Both the position numbers and the translations under genes were made by a program. Shown piece after piece: positions 16,367-23,251 of a stretch of 23,851 nucleotides of DNA (within the stretch, counting starts at the first letter, position 1; every line of letters starts with the position of its first letter). The DNA is from CAG-791 sp963657295 (GTDB lineage Bacteria; Bacillota; Clostridia; Lachnospirales; Lachnospiraceae). The DNA lies in contig CAVKMX010000020.1 of NCBI GenBank assembly GCA_963657295.1, forward strand, positions 1 through 23,851, read 5' to 3'. The notes beneath the pieces are model-generated. The model ran no database searches. It was not told the origin of the DNA and was given only the letters and a program-made list of their open reading frames with translations.

Positions 16367-16838
16367 CGCGATTCTCTCCTGTACCGCTTCCTCTCTTCCA
16401 CATGATCCGGGCAGCCTCCTCCGGATTCCTGTAGAAGCGGGGGCGTATTCCCTCCGTCCGGAACCCATGAGCCTCGTACAGTGCGGCGGCCGCCGCATTG
16501 GAATCCCGCACCTCCAGCGTGAAATCCTGCAGCCCGAGCTCATTCCGTCCCGTATTCACGGCCGTTTCCAGAAGCCTTGATGCGAGGCCGCGGCGCCTGT
16601 AGGCAGGCAGAACCGCCACATTGCCGATTTCGCCGTCCTCTCCCATCCGGAACAGGCCAAGGAGGCCGACCAGCTCTCCGGCGCGGTCTGCACACCAGAA
16701 CCATGCGTTCCTTCCGTCCATCCGGAAGGCGCTCCGGTATGCATTCTCCGACCATGCCTCGGGCAGACAGATTTTCTCCAGTGCCGCGGCGGCCGCAATG
16801 TCTGCCTCCGTCAGCCTGCGAATTCGTATTTCTTCCAT
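16359..16838 (-). CDS. rimI: Ribosomal-protein-alanine N-acetyltransferase RimI-like (GNAT)
   Basis: GNAT-family acetyltransferase, predicted by context and sequence to acetylate the N-terminus of ribosomal protein S18. The 159-residue protein has the N-terminal IRRLTEADIAAAAALEK and the WSENAYRSAF loop typical of RimI, the acetyl-CoA motif NVAVLPAYRRRGLASRLLE, and the C-terminal TLEVRDSNAAAAALYEAHGF with RPRFYRNPEEAARIMWK. The EVR.SN...LY..HGF pattern is characteristic of RimI. It lies 22 nt after tsaB with a weak SD and overlaps rnz by 8 nt. The tsaB-rimI-tsaD association is common in bacteria; here rnz separates rimI from tsaD. Confidence 0.92.
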   Translation of the reverse strand: MEEIRIRRLTEADIAAAAALEKICLPEAWSENAYRSAFRMDGRNAWFWCADRAGELVGLLGLFRMGEDGEIGNVAVLPAYRRRGLASRLLETAVNTGRNELGLQDFTLEVRDSNAAAAALYEAHGFRTEGIRPRFYRNPEEAARIMWKRGSGTGENRDD

Positions 16839-16860
16839 AGATTTGTTTCCGGAAATTCCT

Positions 16861-17628
16861 CTATTGTCCGCTCTTTTGCTCCTTCAGGAGACGCCCTGCC
16901 GCCAGTGCCGCCATCCGGCCCGTTCTGTCAGCCTCCTCGAGCTGACGCTCTGCCTGGGATTTTCGCAGATATTCCGGGCGAAAATCATCCGAAGACACCA
17001 GTGCCGCCTCTCCCTGTTCGGAGAGAAGCTGCATTCCCAGCATCGCCGTTGTCCCTGCTCTTTGCTGTGACAGATGACCCGGGGCAAAGGAAAAGGGCAC
17101 CCGGCAGCTCTCCTCGATGACGCTCCGGTACACCGGCACACCGTCCCCAAGGAAAATAACCCGCTTCCCTCTTTGATTGATATCCTCCAGCAGCTCCTCT
17201 ATGGAGACGGCACATTGCGGGCGCAGGCACACATGACGCTTCCTCTCCTCATACAGCCCCGTATATACCTGCCGGCGCCTGGCATCCATAATGGGACACA
17301 CCAGTCCCTCTGTTCCGAACAGGTTGTAGGCGATGCTGTCCGCCGTGGGGACCGGCAGAATGGGCTTCTCCAGTGCCAGTCCGATTCCCTTTGCCGTTGC
17401 CGCCCCGATGCGAAGCCCCGTAAAGCTCCCGGGGCCGGCCGTAACGGCAATGGCATCGATCCCCTGCAGCTCCAGTCCCAGCATCTGCCGCAGCTCCTCC
17501 AGCATCGGCACCAGCGTCTGCGAGTGTGTCTTCCGAAACCGAAGATTATAATCTCCGATCAGCATGCCATCCTCTGCCACAGCACATCCGGCGGTTAAGC
17601 CGGAGGCCTCGATTGCCAAAATTCTCAT
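16861..17628 (-). CDS. tsaB: tRNA threonylcarbamoyladenosine biosynthesis protein TsaB
   Basis: Scaffold subunit of the bacterial t6A complex; a degenerate ASKHA paralogue of TsaD that binds TsaD and TsaE. The 255 residues start RILAIEASGLTAGCAV, then KTHSQTLVPMLEELRQMLGL, the diagnostic AVTAGPGSFTGLRIGAATAKG and VPTADSIAYN. It lacks the TsaD metal motif, as expected. The C-terminal half (PIMDARRRQVYTGLYE onwards) is typical, ending in a variable charged tail. SD GAGG with a 5 nt spacer; 24 nt after tsaE. Confidence 0.95.
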   Translation of the reverse strand: MRILAIEASGLTAGCAVAEDGMLIGDYNLRFRKTHSQTLVPMLEELRQMLGLELQGIDAIAVTAGPGSFTGLRIGAATAKGIGLALEKPILPVPTADSIAYNLFGTEGLVCPIMDARRRQVYTGLYEERKRHVCLRPQCAVSIEELLEDINQRGKRVIFLGDGVPVYRSVIEESCRVPFSFAPGHLSQQRAGTTAMLGMQLLSEQGEAALVSSDDFRPEYLRKSQAERQLEEADRTGRMAALAAGRLLKEQKSGQ

Positions 17629-17652
17629 AGCTACCTCTTCTGTGCAGAACCG

Positions 17653-18075
17653 TTACAAAATCTCAATGCTCCGGTAATCCGTTCCCCTGGTCAGATCCTT
17701 GCGGATGCACACCACCCTGGTGCTCTCCGGGAGACAATCCGCAATCTGCTCCGGCCATTCAATGAGGCATACCCCTGTCCCGAACAGATACTCGTCCAGT
17801 CCCACCTCTTCCATCTCCTCCGGCTCCTCAATGCGGTAGACATCAAAATGATAGAGCGGCAGCCGTCCGCCCTCATAGATCTGCAGAATGGTAAACGTCG
17901 GGCTGTTCACCGGCTCCTTAATTCCAAGCCCTGCCGCAAAGCCCTTCGTAAATACGGTTTTGCCGACGCCGAGATCTCCGGACAGCGCATAGATCTCCCC
18001 GGGCTGTGCCTGCCCGGCCAGCCGCTCTCCGACAGCATAGGTTTCCTCCGGCGAATACGAATCAAATTGCTGCAT
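17653..18075 (-). CDS. tsaE: tRNA threonylcarbamoyladenosine biosynthesis ATPase TsaE
   Basis: Small P-loop ATPase needed for multiple turnover of t6A synthesis with TsaB/TsaD. The 140-residue protein has the Walker A motif GDLGVGKT (33-40), KGFAAGLGI, the TsaE signature SPTFTILQIYEG and YHFDVYRIE, and a C-terminal CLIEWPEQI motif. The length is typical of the family. The SD GAGG has a 7 nt spacer. It is the first gene after the ribU terminator-like hairpin and heads the run tsaE-tsaB-rimI-rnz-tsaD-ispD. Confidence 0.95.
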   Translation of the reverse strand: MQQFDSYSPEETYAVGERLAGQAQPGEIYALSGDLGVGKTVFTKGFAAGLGIKEPVNSPTFTILQIYEGGRLPLYHFDVYRIEEPEEMEEVGLDEYLFGTGVCLIEWPEQIADCLPESTRVVCIRKDLTRGTDYRSIEIL

Positions 18076-18103
18076 TTCTCATCCTCTGTGTCCTATGACA
18101 AAC

Positions 18104-18137
18104 AACTACCGCCGGAGCGGGCGCCCCGACGGTAGTT
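18104..18137 (-). terminator. Hairpin terminator after ribU
   Basis: On the minus strand AACTACCG and CGGTAGTT form an 8-bp stem around an 18-nt GC-rich interior, followed by GTTTGTC. It lies 78 nt after the ribU stop and 29 nt before tsaE. The U-tract is weak, so termination may be partial. Confidence 0.5.
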
Positions 18138-18166
18138 ATCATACACTGCTTCGTTCTTCATTTCCA
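18138..18166 (-). promoter_or_regulatory. Possible promoter for the tsaE operon
   Basis: On the minus strand TGGAAA (18161-18166) and TATGAT (18138-18143) are 17 nt apart. The -10 is good and the -35 is mediocre. The predicted start would fall inside the hairpin at 18104-18137, so that only read-through RNA from ribU could form the full stem. Confidence 0.35.
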
Positions 18167-18214
18167 TACGGCCTGCAGCCTCCCCTGCCGGCCGGCCGCA
18201 GCGCAGGTTCCGGT

Positions 18215-18832
18215 TCAGACGTCGGCCGCATCCGCGCTGCTCCCCTTCAGAACGGGTGAAAGCTTCTTGTAAAGAAGGAAGCACAGCGCCACATCCAGCA
18301 GGCCCTTTACAAGGGTAAACGGAACATTGAAGAGCAGCAGGCTCTGGGCAATGCTCTGCATTCCCGGAAGGATGGCCTGATACGCCGCCAGGATGGTCTC
18401 CTCCGGCATGAACTGGTAGTAAACCGGATAGACCACCAGAAGATTGGAGGGAAACGACACGCCAGCCATGACCACCGCACCGATAAACGATGCCGCCGCA
18501 GCTCCCCTCTTCGTCCGGTTCCGGCGATACAGCGCCCCCGCCGTTCCGGTGAACACCGCTCCCAGGACAAAATTGGACAGCTCCCCCACGCCGAAGGAGC
18601 CGCTGGCCAGCGCCGCATGCAGCACATTCTTGATCAGCTCCACCAGAATGCCGCACGCAGGCCCGAGGGCAAAGCAGCCCAGAAGAGCCGGAAGATCCGA
18701 AAAATCAAACTTGATAAAGGAGGGCATCAGCATCGGAATCGGAATCTCGATCAGCTGCAGCAGAAATGCCACGGCAGACAGAATACCTGTCACCGTCAGA
18801 AAACGGGTCTTGTTTGCAGAATAATTGGACAT
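18215..18832 (-). CDS. ribU: ECF transporter S component, riboflavin-specific (RibU-type)
   Basis: Substrate-binding membrane subunit of an energy-coupling-factor importer, predicted to bind riboflavin and to use a shared EcfAAT energising module encoded elsewhere. The 205-residue protein has about six hydrophobic segments, including ILSAVAFLLQLIEIPIPML near the N-terminus, the conserved FDFSDLPALLGCFALGP loop, and GVGELSNFVLGAVF. The polar linker RRNRTKRG separates the two halves. The riboflavin assignment is strongly supported by the FMN riboswitch directly upstream. The start at 18832 follows AAGGTGG with a 5 nt spacer; the frame extends 12 codons further into the hairpin leader, which is not favoured. 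The SD can pair with an upstream CACCTTTC, consistent with FMN-dependent repression of translation. Confidence 0.93.
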   Translation of the reverse strand: MSNYSANKTRFLTVTGILSAVAFLLQLIEIPIPMLMPSFIKFDFSDLPALLGCFALGPACGILVELIKNVLHAALASGSFGVGELSNFVLGAVFTGTAGALYRRNRTKRGAAAASFIGAVVMAGVSFPSNLLVVYPVYYQFMPEETILAAYQAILPGMQSIAQSLLLFNVPFTLVKGLLDVALCFLLYKKLSPVLKGSSADAADV

Positions 18833-18838
18833 GACAGC

Positions 18839-18911
18839 CACCTTTCCGTCACAGATTCTCTGTGACAAGCCTTGAGCATTTTCAAAGTGTTCAGAAAGGT
18901 GAGGTTTCTGA
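18839..18911 (-). promoter_or_regulatory. Expression platform of the FMN riboswitch (SD-sequestering switch)
   Basis: Two alternative folds share bases. Fold A: TCAGAAA and TTTCTGA (18891-18911) make a 7-bp hairpin. Fold B: CACCTTTC (18894-18901) pairs over 8 bp with GAAAGGTG (18839-18846), which contains the ribU SD, enclosing a perfect 8-bp hairpin at 18848-18866. Fold A uses TTTC, needed for fold B, so they exclude each other. No U-run is present, which argues for translational rather than transcriptional control. Confidence 0.6.
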
Positions 18912-19044
18912 TCATTTTTCTTCCATCCAGACTGTACTGTTGGTCCCGGAGTTGCACCGAATCAGCCTGCCGCACCGAAATGCGGCAGGGTCGCGGACTG
19001 TACCGCCAGTAGGGAATTGCACCCTGCCCTGAAAAATACTCAGA
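18907..19044 (-). ncRNA. FMN riboswitch (RFN element)
   Basis: The minus strand contains the recognisable RFN core: AGGGCAGGGTGCAATTCCC, then CTGGCGGTACAGTCCGCGA, a variable 9-bp hairpin (CCTGCCGCA/TGCGGCAGG), then CGGTGCAACTCCGGGACC, AACAGTACAGTCTGGATGG and AAGAAAAAT. P1 is formed by ATTTTTC (19031-19037) and GAAAAAT (18914-18920). It can extend through TCTGA (19040-19044) and TCAGA (18907-18911) to about 14 positions with one G-A mismatch. Known function: binds FMN and lowers expression of riboflavin synthesis or transport genes. The downstream gene is the RibU-type S component. Confidence 0.95.
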
Positions 19045-19104
19045 TTAAATTTCCTGTTCCGCCCCCATCATGACAGGTGCCGAACAGATACCAAAAACGT
19101 TTTG

Positions 19105-19113
19105 ATTATATCA
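19105..19113 (-). promoter_or_regulatory. Extended -10 promoter for the riboswitch-ribU transcript
   Basis: On the minus strand TGATATAAT gives a perfect -10 (19105-19110) with the TGn extension (19111-19113). The -35 region 17 nt upstream (TGGCTT) is poor, as is usual for extended -10 promoters. The predicted start near 19098 lies about 54 nt before the riboswitch. Confidence 0.65.
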
Positions 19114-19149
19114 GAGATCCTTCCCCAAAGCCAGTACCGGCGAAGATCC

Positions 19150-20460
19150 TCAGCCGACAATTCGAATATTGAACTCATTGACCGCCCGGCGCTCCTCATC
19201 GGCCGTGTCCACCTTGGCAATGCAGGCTCCCAGGGCGCGGAGCTTTTCAGGAAAGGCCTCATATCCCCGCTCAATGTACTTGATATCATAGATGTCCGAA
19301 TACCCGTTTGCGGACAGTGCGGCAGCAACCAGAGCGGCACCCGCCCGCAGATCCGGTGCACTCACATTGGCGCCGGTATAGGTCTCTACGCCGTCAATGA
19401 TCGCCGTATTGCCCTCTACGCGGACACAGGCTCCCATCTTGATCAGCTCATCCACGTACTTGAACCGATTCTCAAAAATGCTCTCCGTCACAATGCTGGT
19501 GCCGTTGGCCAGACCCATCAGAATGCCGATCTGCGGCTGCATGTCCGTCGGATAGCCGGGATACGGCAGGGTCTTCACATTGGTGTGCTCCAGCCGTTTT
19601 TTCGCCACCACGCGAACGGAATCGTCCGATTCCGTCACCTCACACCCCATCTCGATCAGCTTGGCTGTCAGAGATTCAAGATGCTTGGGAATCACGTTCG
19701 TGATCGTCACATCGCCGCGTGTCGCCGCAGCCGCATACATATAGGTCCCTGCCTCGATCTGATCCGGAATGATGGAATATGACGTCCGGTGAAGCCGCTC
19801 CACGCCGCGGATGCGGATGACATCCGTACCTGCCCCCTTGATCTTCGCACCCATGCTGTTCAGAAAGTTGGCAAGATCCACGACATGCGGCTCCTTGGCC
19901 GCATTCTCAATGATGGTATTCCCCCGGGCCAGTGCCGCTGCCATGATCACATTGATGGTGGCTCCCACAGAAACCACGTCCATGTAAATGTGGCTGCCGG
20001 TCAGCTCTTCTGCCCTTGCAATCAGCATGCCGGGAGATGCCACGCGCACCTCGGCTCCCAACGCCCGGAATCCCTTGATGTGCTGGTCGATCGGGCGCAG
20101 TCCGATGTTGCATCCGCCGGGCAGAGCCACCGACGCCTTCTTGTATTTCCCCAGCAGTGCCCCGATCAGGTAATACGAACCCCGGATCTTCCGCACGGCC
20201 TCATTGTCCACGGGCTCATCCTTGATGCTGGCCCCGTTGATCACATAGGTGTGCTGGTCCGGATGCTCCACGATTCCGCCGATCTCCCGAATGGCGTCCA
20301 CAATGGCGCGGATATCCGAGACATCCGGGATATTCTCTATTGTCACCGGCTCGTCAGCCATGATGGAGGCAGCAATAATAGGCAGGGCTGCATTCTTCGC
20401 CCCGCCGATCTCAACCTCTCCGGAGAGAGGACTCCCGCCCTTCACAACATAATGCACCAT
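19150..20460 (-). CDS. murA: UDP-N-acetylglucosamine 1-carboxyvinyltransferase
   Basis: First committed step of peptidoglycan synthesis: adds enolpyruvate from PEP to UDP-GlcNAc; the target family of fosfomycin. The 436 residues begin with VVKGGSPLSGEVEIGGAKNAALP and include the catalytic loop LPGGCNIGLRPIDQHIKGFRALGA, in which the active-site Cys is present, so fosfomycin sensitivity of the enzyme is expected. Later motifs are DQIEAGTYMYAAAATRGD, YPGYPTDMQPQ and ENRFKYVDELIKMGA. The start at 20460 follows AGGAG with an 8 nt spacer; the open frame to 20550 crosses the promoter. Clostridia often carry two paralogues; which one this is cannot be settled here. It has its own promoter and a leader hairpin. 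Confidence 0.96.
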   Translation of the reverse strand: MVHYVVKGGSPLSGEVEIGGAKNAALPIIAASIMADEPVTIENIPDVSDIRAIVDAIREIGGIVEHPDQHTYVINGASIKDEPVDNEAVRKIRGSYYLIGALLGKYKKASVALPGGCNIGLRPIDQHIKGFRALGAEVRVASPGMLIARAEELTGSHIYMDVVSVGATINVIMAAALARGNTIIENAAKEPHVVDLANFLNSMGAKIKGAGTDVIRIRGVERLHRTSYSIIPDQIEAGTYMYAAAATRGDVTITNVIPKHLESLTAKLIEMGCEVTESDDSVRVVAKKRLEHTNVKTLPYPGYPTDMQPQIGILMGLANGTSIVTESIFENRFKYVDELIKMGACVRVEGNTAIIDGVETYTGANVSAPDLRAGAALVAAALSANGYSDIYDIKYIERGYEAFPEKLRALGACIAKVDTADEERRAVNEFNIRIVG

Positions 20461-20477
20461 GTATCCAACTCCTAAAT

Positions 20478-20502
20478 GCGGCAGTACGGAAAATTCTGCC
20501 GC
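20478..20502 (-). repeat. Hairpin in the murA 5' leader
   Basis: GCGGCAG and CTGCCGC form a perfect 7-bp stem with an 11-nt loop on the minus strand. It lies between the predicted transcription start (about 20515) and the murA SD (20469-20473), ending 4 nt from the SD. Confidence 0.5.
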
Positions 20503-20521
20503 TGTGCAATAAGACCGTAAC

Positions 20522-20550
20522 AGAATACTCCCGCCGTCCGTTTCCGTCAA
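20522..20550 (-). promoter_or_regulatory. Vegetative promoter for murA
   Basis: On the minus strand TTGACG (20545-20550) and TATTCT (20522-20527) are separated by 17 nt. It lies in the 174-nt gap between the M23 gene and murA and gives a leader of about 55 nt. The part of the gap closer to the M23 gene (20551-20634) is very GC-rich and shows no clear terminator. Confidence 0.75.
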
Positions 20551-20634
20551 GGCGGCCGCCGGCGCCCGCGCTCCGCCCCGCTGCTCCCGCGGAAAACCGC
20601 CGGGCCGGCTGCTGCGCAGCCTGACCCGGAACAG

Positions 20635-22212
20635 TTAATTCACGTAATTCAGCGGATTGACCGCCGTGCCGTTCACCCGGATCTCAAAGTGCAGGTGCGG
20701 TCCGGTACTGTTGCCGGTATTGCCGGACCTGGCAATTACCGTTCCCTGCGAAACCGTCTGCCCGACAGACACCAGAATCTTCGACAAATGTCCGTAGCGT
20801 GATGTCACGCCGTTTCCGTGATCGATGTATACGACATAGCCATAGCCGGACTGCCAGCCTGCCGTCGTCACCCTGCCGCCGCTCGTTGCCATGACAGAGG
20901 TTCCGGTTGCCACGGCGATATCGATTCCCTTGTGGTTGGTGCTGGCGCCGGCCTTCGGTGCCGAACGGCCGCCGAAATTAGAGGACACGCGTCCGTACAC
21001 CGGCCAGATATAGGTGGGCGGATTCTTCGTCCCCACCTCAATGATCTTGGGCACGGCATCCACCGTATTCTCCTGCTTTACAATCTCACGGCTGAGAATC
21101 GTATCATCGCGGTAGCTGACCAGCGCCACCACCCGGCGGTGCCCGGCGCTTCCCTCCTGAATGACCTCGGATTTGTCGGTGTACCAGTCATCATTCTCTT
21201 TGTATATGGTATCCGCCCAGTAATCCTCTTCGATGTATTCCTGATTCGTATAGAGCACCGTCAGCTGGGCCTCGGCAACGGTCACGCTCAGAACGTCGCC
21301 GGGACGGATGATGGCATCCGTGCCGGAGAGCCCGTTGATGGACACCAGCTGCTCCGTTGTCAGTCCGTACTGTGCGGCAATGGTGGACAGCGTATCGCCG
21401 CTCTTCACCTCATAGGAGGAGCTCTTCGAGACCTCGCCCGTCACCATGGCCTTGGCCTCCTCCAGTGAATTCACCAGATTCGAGGGAAGGTAGGTCTCGG
21501 AAATTTCAATCTTCTCTCCGAAGTCAATCTGCTGCAGGCCAAGGACATAATCCTCGAAGTCCATGCCGACGGCAGGCGTCACGTTGTCGAACAGCTTGGA
21601 AAACGCCTGCTCGATGCCGGCGAGCGGGAGCTGGTTCTGCTGCTCCTCCTTCTTTTCCTGCTCGCTGGTCGTCAGGACCTCATAGGTCAGGGCATTGACC
21701 TCCCGCGATGTGTCCGATTTGATGTTGACGATGTAGATTTTCTCCGGATCGTACTGCTGCAGAACCCCGTTCAGTATCTCCTTGATGTCCTCCACGGAGG
21801 CCATGTTGACAATGCTCTCGCCGATCTTGACGGAATAGCAGTGCTGCAGGCTCATCAGCTCATAGGTCGAGAGCACGGACTTCATCCGGCTCACGATCTC
21901 CTCCTCGCTGTCCGTGAATCCCCAGGACACATGCTTGCCCTGCAGCTCCAGCCGCGCATCGATGAAGATCATGTCCTCGCTCGTGTTCGCGATCTCCTGC
22001 CTGGCCAGACGATAGCAACGCTCCGCCTCCTCCGCGGAGTCCACAATTCCCACCTCTTCGCCGTTGAGCAGCACCGTGATGAGATTCTCCTCCTGCTGCC
22101 CCAGCGGAACATATTCGGGGAACAGCAAGAGGCTGACGGCCAGTACCGCAGTACAAACCGTCAGCACCCAGAATTCAATTTTCCTGCTGGCCTGAAATAA
22201 CAAACGCATCAT
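20635..22212 (-). CDS. Membrane-anchored LysM/G5/M23 murein endopeptidase
   Basis: Predicted cell-wall peptide cross-link hydrolase held at the outer face of the membrane. The 525 residues comprise: a short cytoplasmic N-terminus and one membrane segment (about 13-32); an uncharacterised 40-260 region; a LysM domain at 267-311 (YEVKSGDTLSTIAAQYG, INGLSGTD, IIRPGDVLSV); a G5 domain at about 315-396 ending VPKIIEVGT; and a C-terminal M23 (lysostaphin/LytM-type) domain from about 402. The metal ligands H427 and D431 (NHKGIDIA), the catalytic H475 (YGHLS) and the HLHFE pair H506/H508 are all present, so the enzyme looks active. The ATG at 22212 is preceded directly by an in-frame TAA and no clear SD, only 17 nt after the coiled-coil gene, suggesting coupled translation. 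Confidence 0.93.
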   Translation of the reverse strand: MMRLLFQASRKIEFWVLTVCTAVLAVSLLLFPEYVPLGQQEENLITVLLNGEEVGIVDSAEEAERCYRLARQEIANTSEDMIFIDARLELQGKHVSWGFTDSEEEIVSRMKSVLSTYELMSLQHCYSVKIGESIVNMASVEDIKEILNGVLQQYDPEKIYIVNIKSDTSREVNALTYEVLTTSEQEKKEEQQNQLPLAGIEQAFSKLFDNVTPAVGMDFEDYVLGLQQIDFGEKIEISETYLPSNLVNSLEEAKAMVTGEVSKSSSYEVKSGDTLSTIAAQYGLTTEQLVSINGLSGTDAIIRPGDVLSVTVAEAQLTVLYTNQEYIEEDYWADTIYKENDDWYTDKSEVIQEGSAGHRRVVALVSYRDDTILSREIVKQENTVDAVPKIIEVGTKNPPTYIWPVYGRVSSNFGGRSAPKAGASTNHKGIDIAVATGTSVMATSGGRVTTAGWQSGYGYVVYIDHGNGVTSRYGHLSKILVSVGQTVSQGTVIARSGNTGNSTGPHLHFEIRVNGTAVNPLNYVN

Positions 22213-22229
22213 TTACGACAGATACCGTA

Positions 22230-22922
22230 TCATCGGAAAAGCATGTCAAAAATACCGCACACATCCAGCACTTCCAGCACCGTGCCCGCCAGAACACCTA
22301 CCAGAATCAGAATCTGGATCCAGGAGATCCTTGTCTTCTCCTGTCCCCGGAACTCCTCCAGCTGGCCCTTCAGCTCCTCTGTCTGCTGCTTGAGCAGCTG
22401 ATCCGTGGCCGCCTGCACGTTGCGGTATATGCGGACGTTCTCCTTGTGTGCAAAATCATCCGACTGTTGCAGAAGATCTGCGATCTTCTGCTGGGACTGC
22501 TCAATGGAAGCCGTAACCTTCTCGCCCAGCTCCTTTGCGGAATCCTCCACCTGCTGTCTGGACTCTGCGTGCATCTGTGCGAAATTCACATCGCGCAGCG
22601 CGCTGCTGTTCTCGGAAAGAGCCTGTGCCGATGCCTTCATGACATCCTGCACCCCCTTCGTGGTTTCCAGACTCATGCCGCGCAGCTCATCCACCAGGAC
22701 GCTGTTCTTGTTGTAGAGATCCTTCAGCTCGTCGATCTGTCTGCGATATGCCGTCACCGTATCCTTGAGTGCATCCACCTCTGCGGCCTGCGCCTCTTCG
22801 TTGGCGCGGATCATATCGTCGGCAGCAGCCTCACCGATTCCGGTCGACTGCTGAATCTTTCTCTCGAGCTCCTCGATCGAATGCTCCTCTTCCTGTACCT
22901 CTTGCATAAACTGGTCACCCAT
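22230..22922 (-). CDS. Tail-anchored coiled-coil protein of unknown function
   Basis: I do not recognise a named family. The 230-residue protein has no N-terminal signal. From about 10 to 195 it is almost entirely charged and Gln-rich helical sequence with long coiled-coil potential (for example EELERKIQQ, YRRQIDELKDLY, RQQVEDSAKELGEKV, QQTEELKGQLEEF). It ends with a single hydrophobic segment at about 201-221 and nine following residues, so it should be a tail-anchored membrane protein with the coiled coil in the cytoplasm. The ATG at 22922 has AGGAG with an 8 nt spacer; an in-frame GTG at 22940 overlaps that SD and is unlikely. It has its own promoter and is followed within 17 nt by the M23 hydrolase gene, suggesting a shared cell-envelope role. 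Confidence 0.9.
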   Translation of the reverse strand: MGDQFMQEVQEEEHSIEELERKIQQSTGIGEAAADDMIRANEEAQAAEVDALKDTVTAYRRQIDELKDLYNKNSVLVDELRGMSLETTKGVQDVMKASAQALSENSSALRDVNFAQMHAESRQQVEDSAKELGEKVTASIEQSQQKIADLLQQSDDFAHKENVRIYRNVQAATDQLLKQQTEELKGQLEEFRGQEKTRISWIQILILVGVLAGTVLEVLDVCGIFDMLFR

Positions 22923-22959
22923 GTGTCCGGCTCCTTTCACATCAGCGTAATCCGTGTGT

Positions 22960-22988
22960 ATGATACCATCTTCTCCTGCGATTTACAA
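22960..22988 (-). promoter_or_regulatory. Vegetative promoter for the coiled-coil/M23 pair
   Basis: On the minus strand TTGTAA (22983-22988) and TATCAT (22960-22965) are separated by 17 nt. The leader to the ATG at 22922 would be about 30 nt and includes the AAAGGAG SD. Confidence 0.65.
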
Positions 22989-23158
22989 CGAAGGATGCCG
23001 CGCTGTGCTTGGCTGTTTTGTACGAATGCATCCCATGGATCCGTGATTTTTTGTCAGTTATTCACATATGTTAAAATCGTGTTCATATTTTGTTCATAAG
23101 ATTCTGCTATATTAAACACAACGAAGCGAACAACAGTTTGATGATTTTTTCATAATAA
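22989..23158. other. AT-rich intergenic stretch without a gene
   Basis: The coding-free interval between the coiled-coil gene and the alarmone synthetase gene spans 22923-23251. Apart from the promoter at 22960-22988 and the hairpin at 23159-23184, it holds an AT-rich core at about 23045-23160, in contrast with the GC-rich surroundings. Within the core are two direct TGTTCATA copies (23080-23087 and 23091-23098). I see no open frame with an SD and no RNA gene. Confidence 0.6.
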
Positions 23159-23184
23159 GCCCGGGCATCGAAAGATGTCCGGGC
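23159..23184 (-). terminator. Hairpin terminator after the alarmone synthetase gene
   Basis: An 11-bp inverted repeat (GCCCGGGCATC on the plus strand) flanks a 4-nt loop, with one imperfect position (A-C in minus RNA, G-U in plus RNA). In the minus direction it is followed by TTATTATG, a modest U-tract. It begins 67 nt after the stop at 23252. Confidence 0.6.
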
Positions 23185-23251
23185 ACTCCTCTTTTTCCGG
23201 CCGGCCGCGTGCCCGGAAGGGATCCCCTTCCCGGCAAAGCACACAGCCGTC

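Noticed and set aside
19095..19104. Palindrome AAAACGTTTT just after the ribU -10, as a possible repressor operator.
   Set aside because: It is short and A/T-run based, easily formed by chance, and the gene already has a riboswitch for control.
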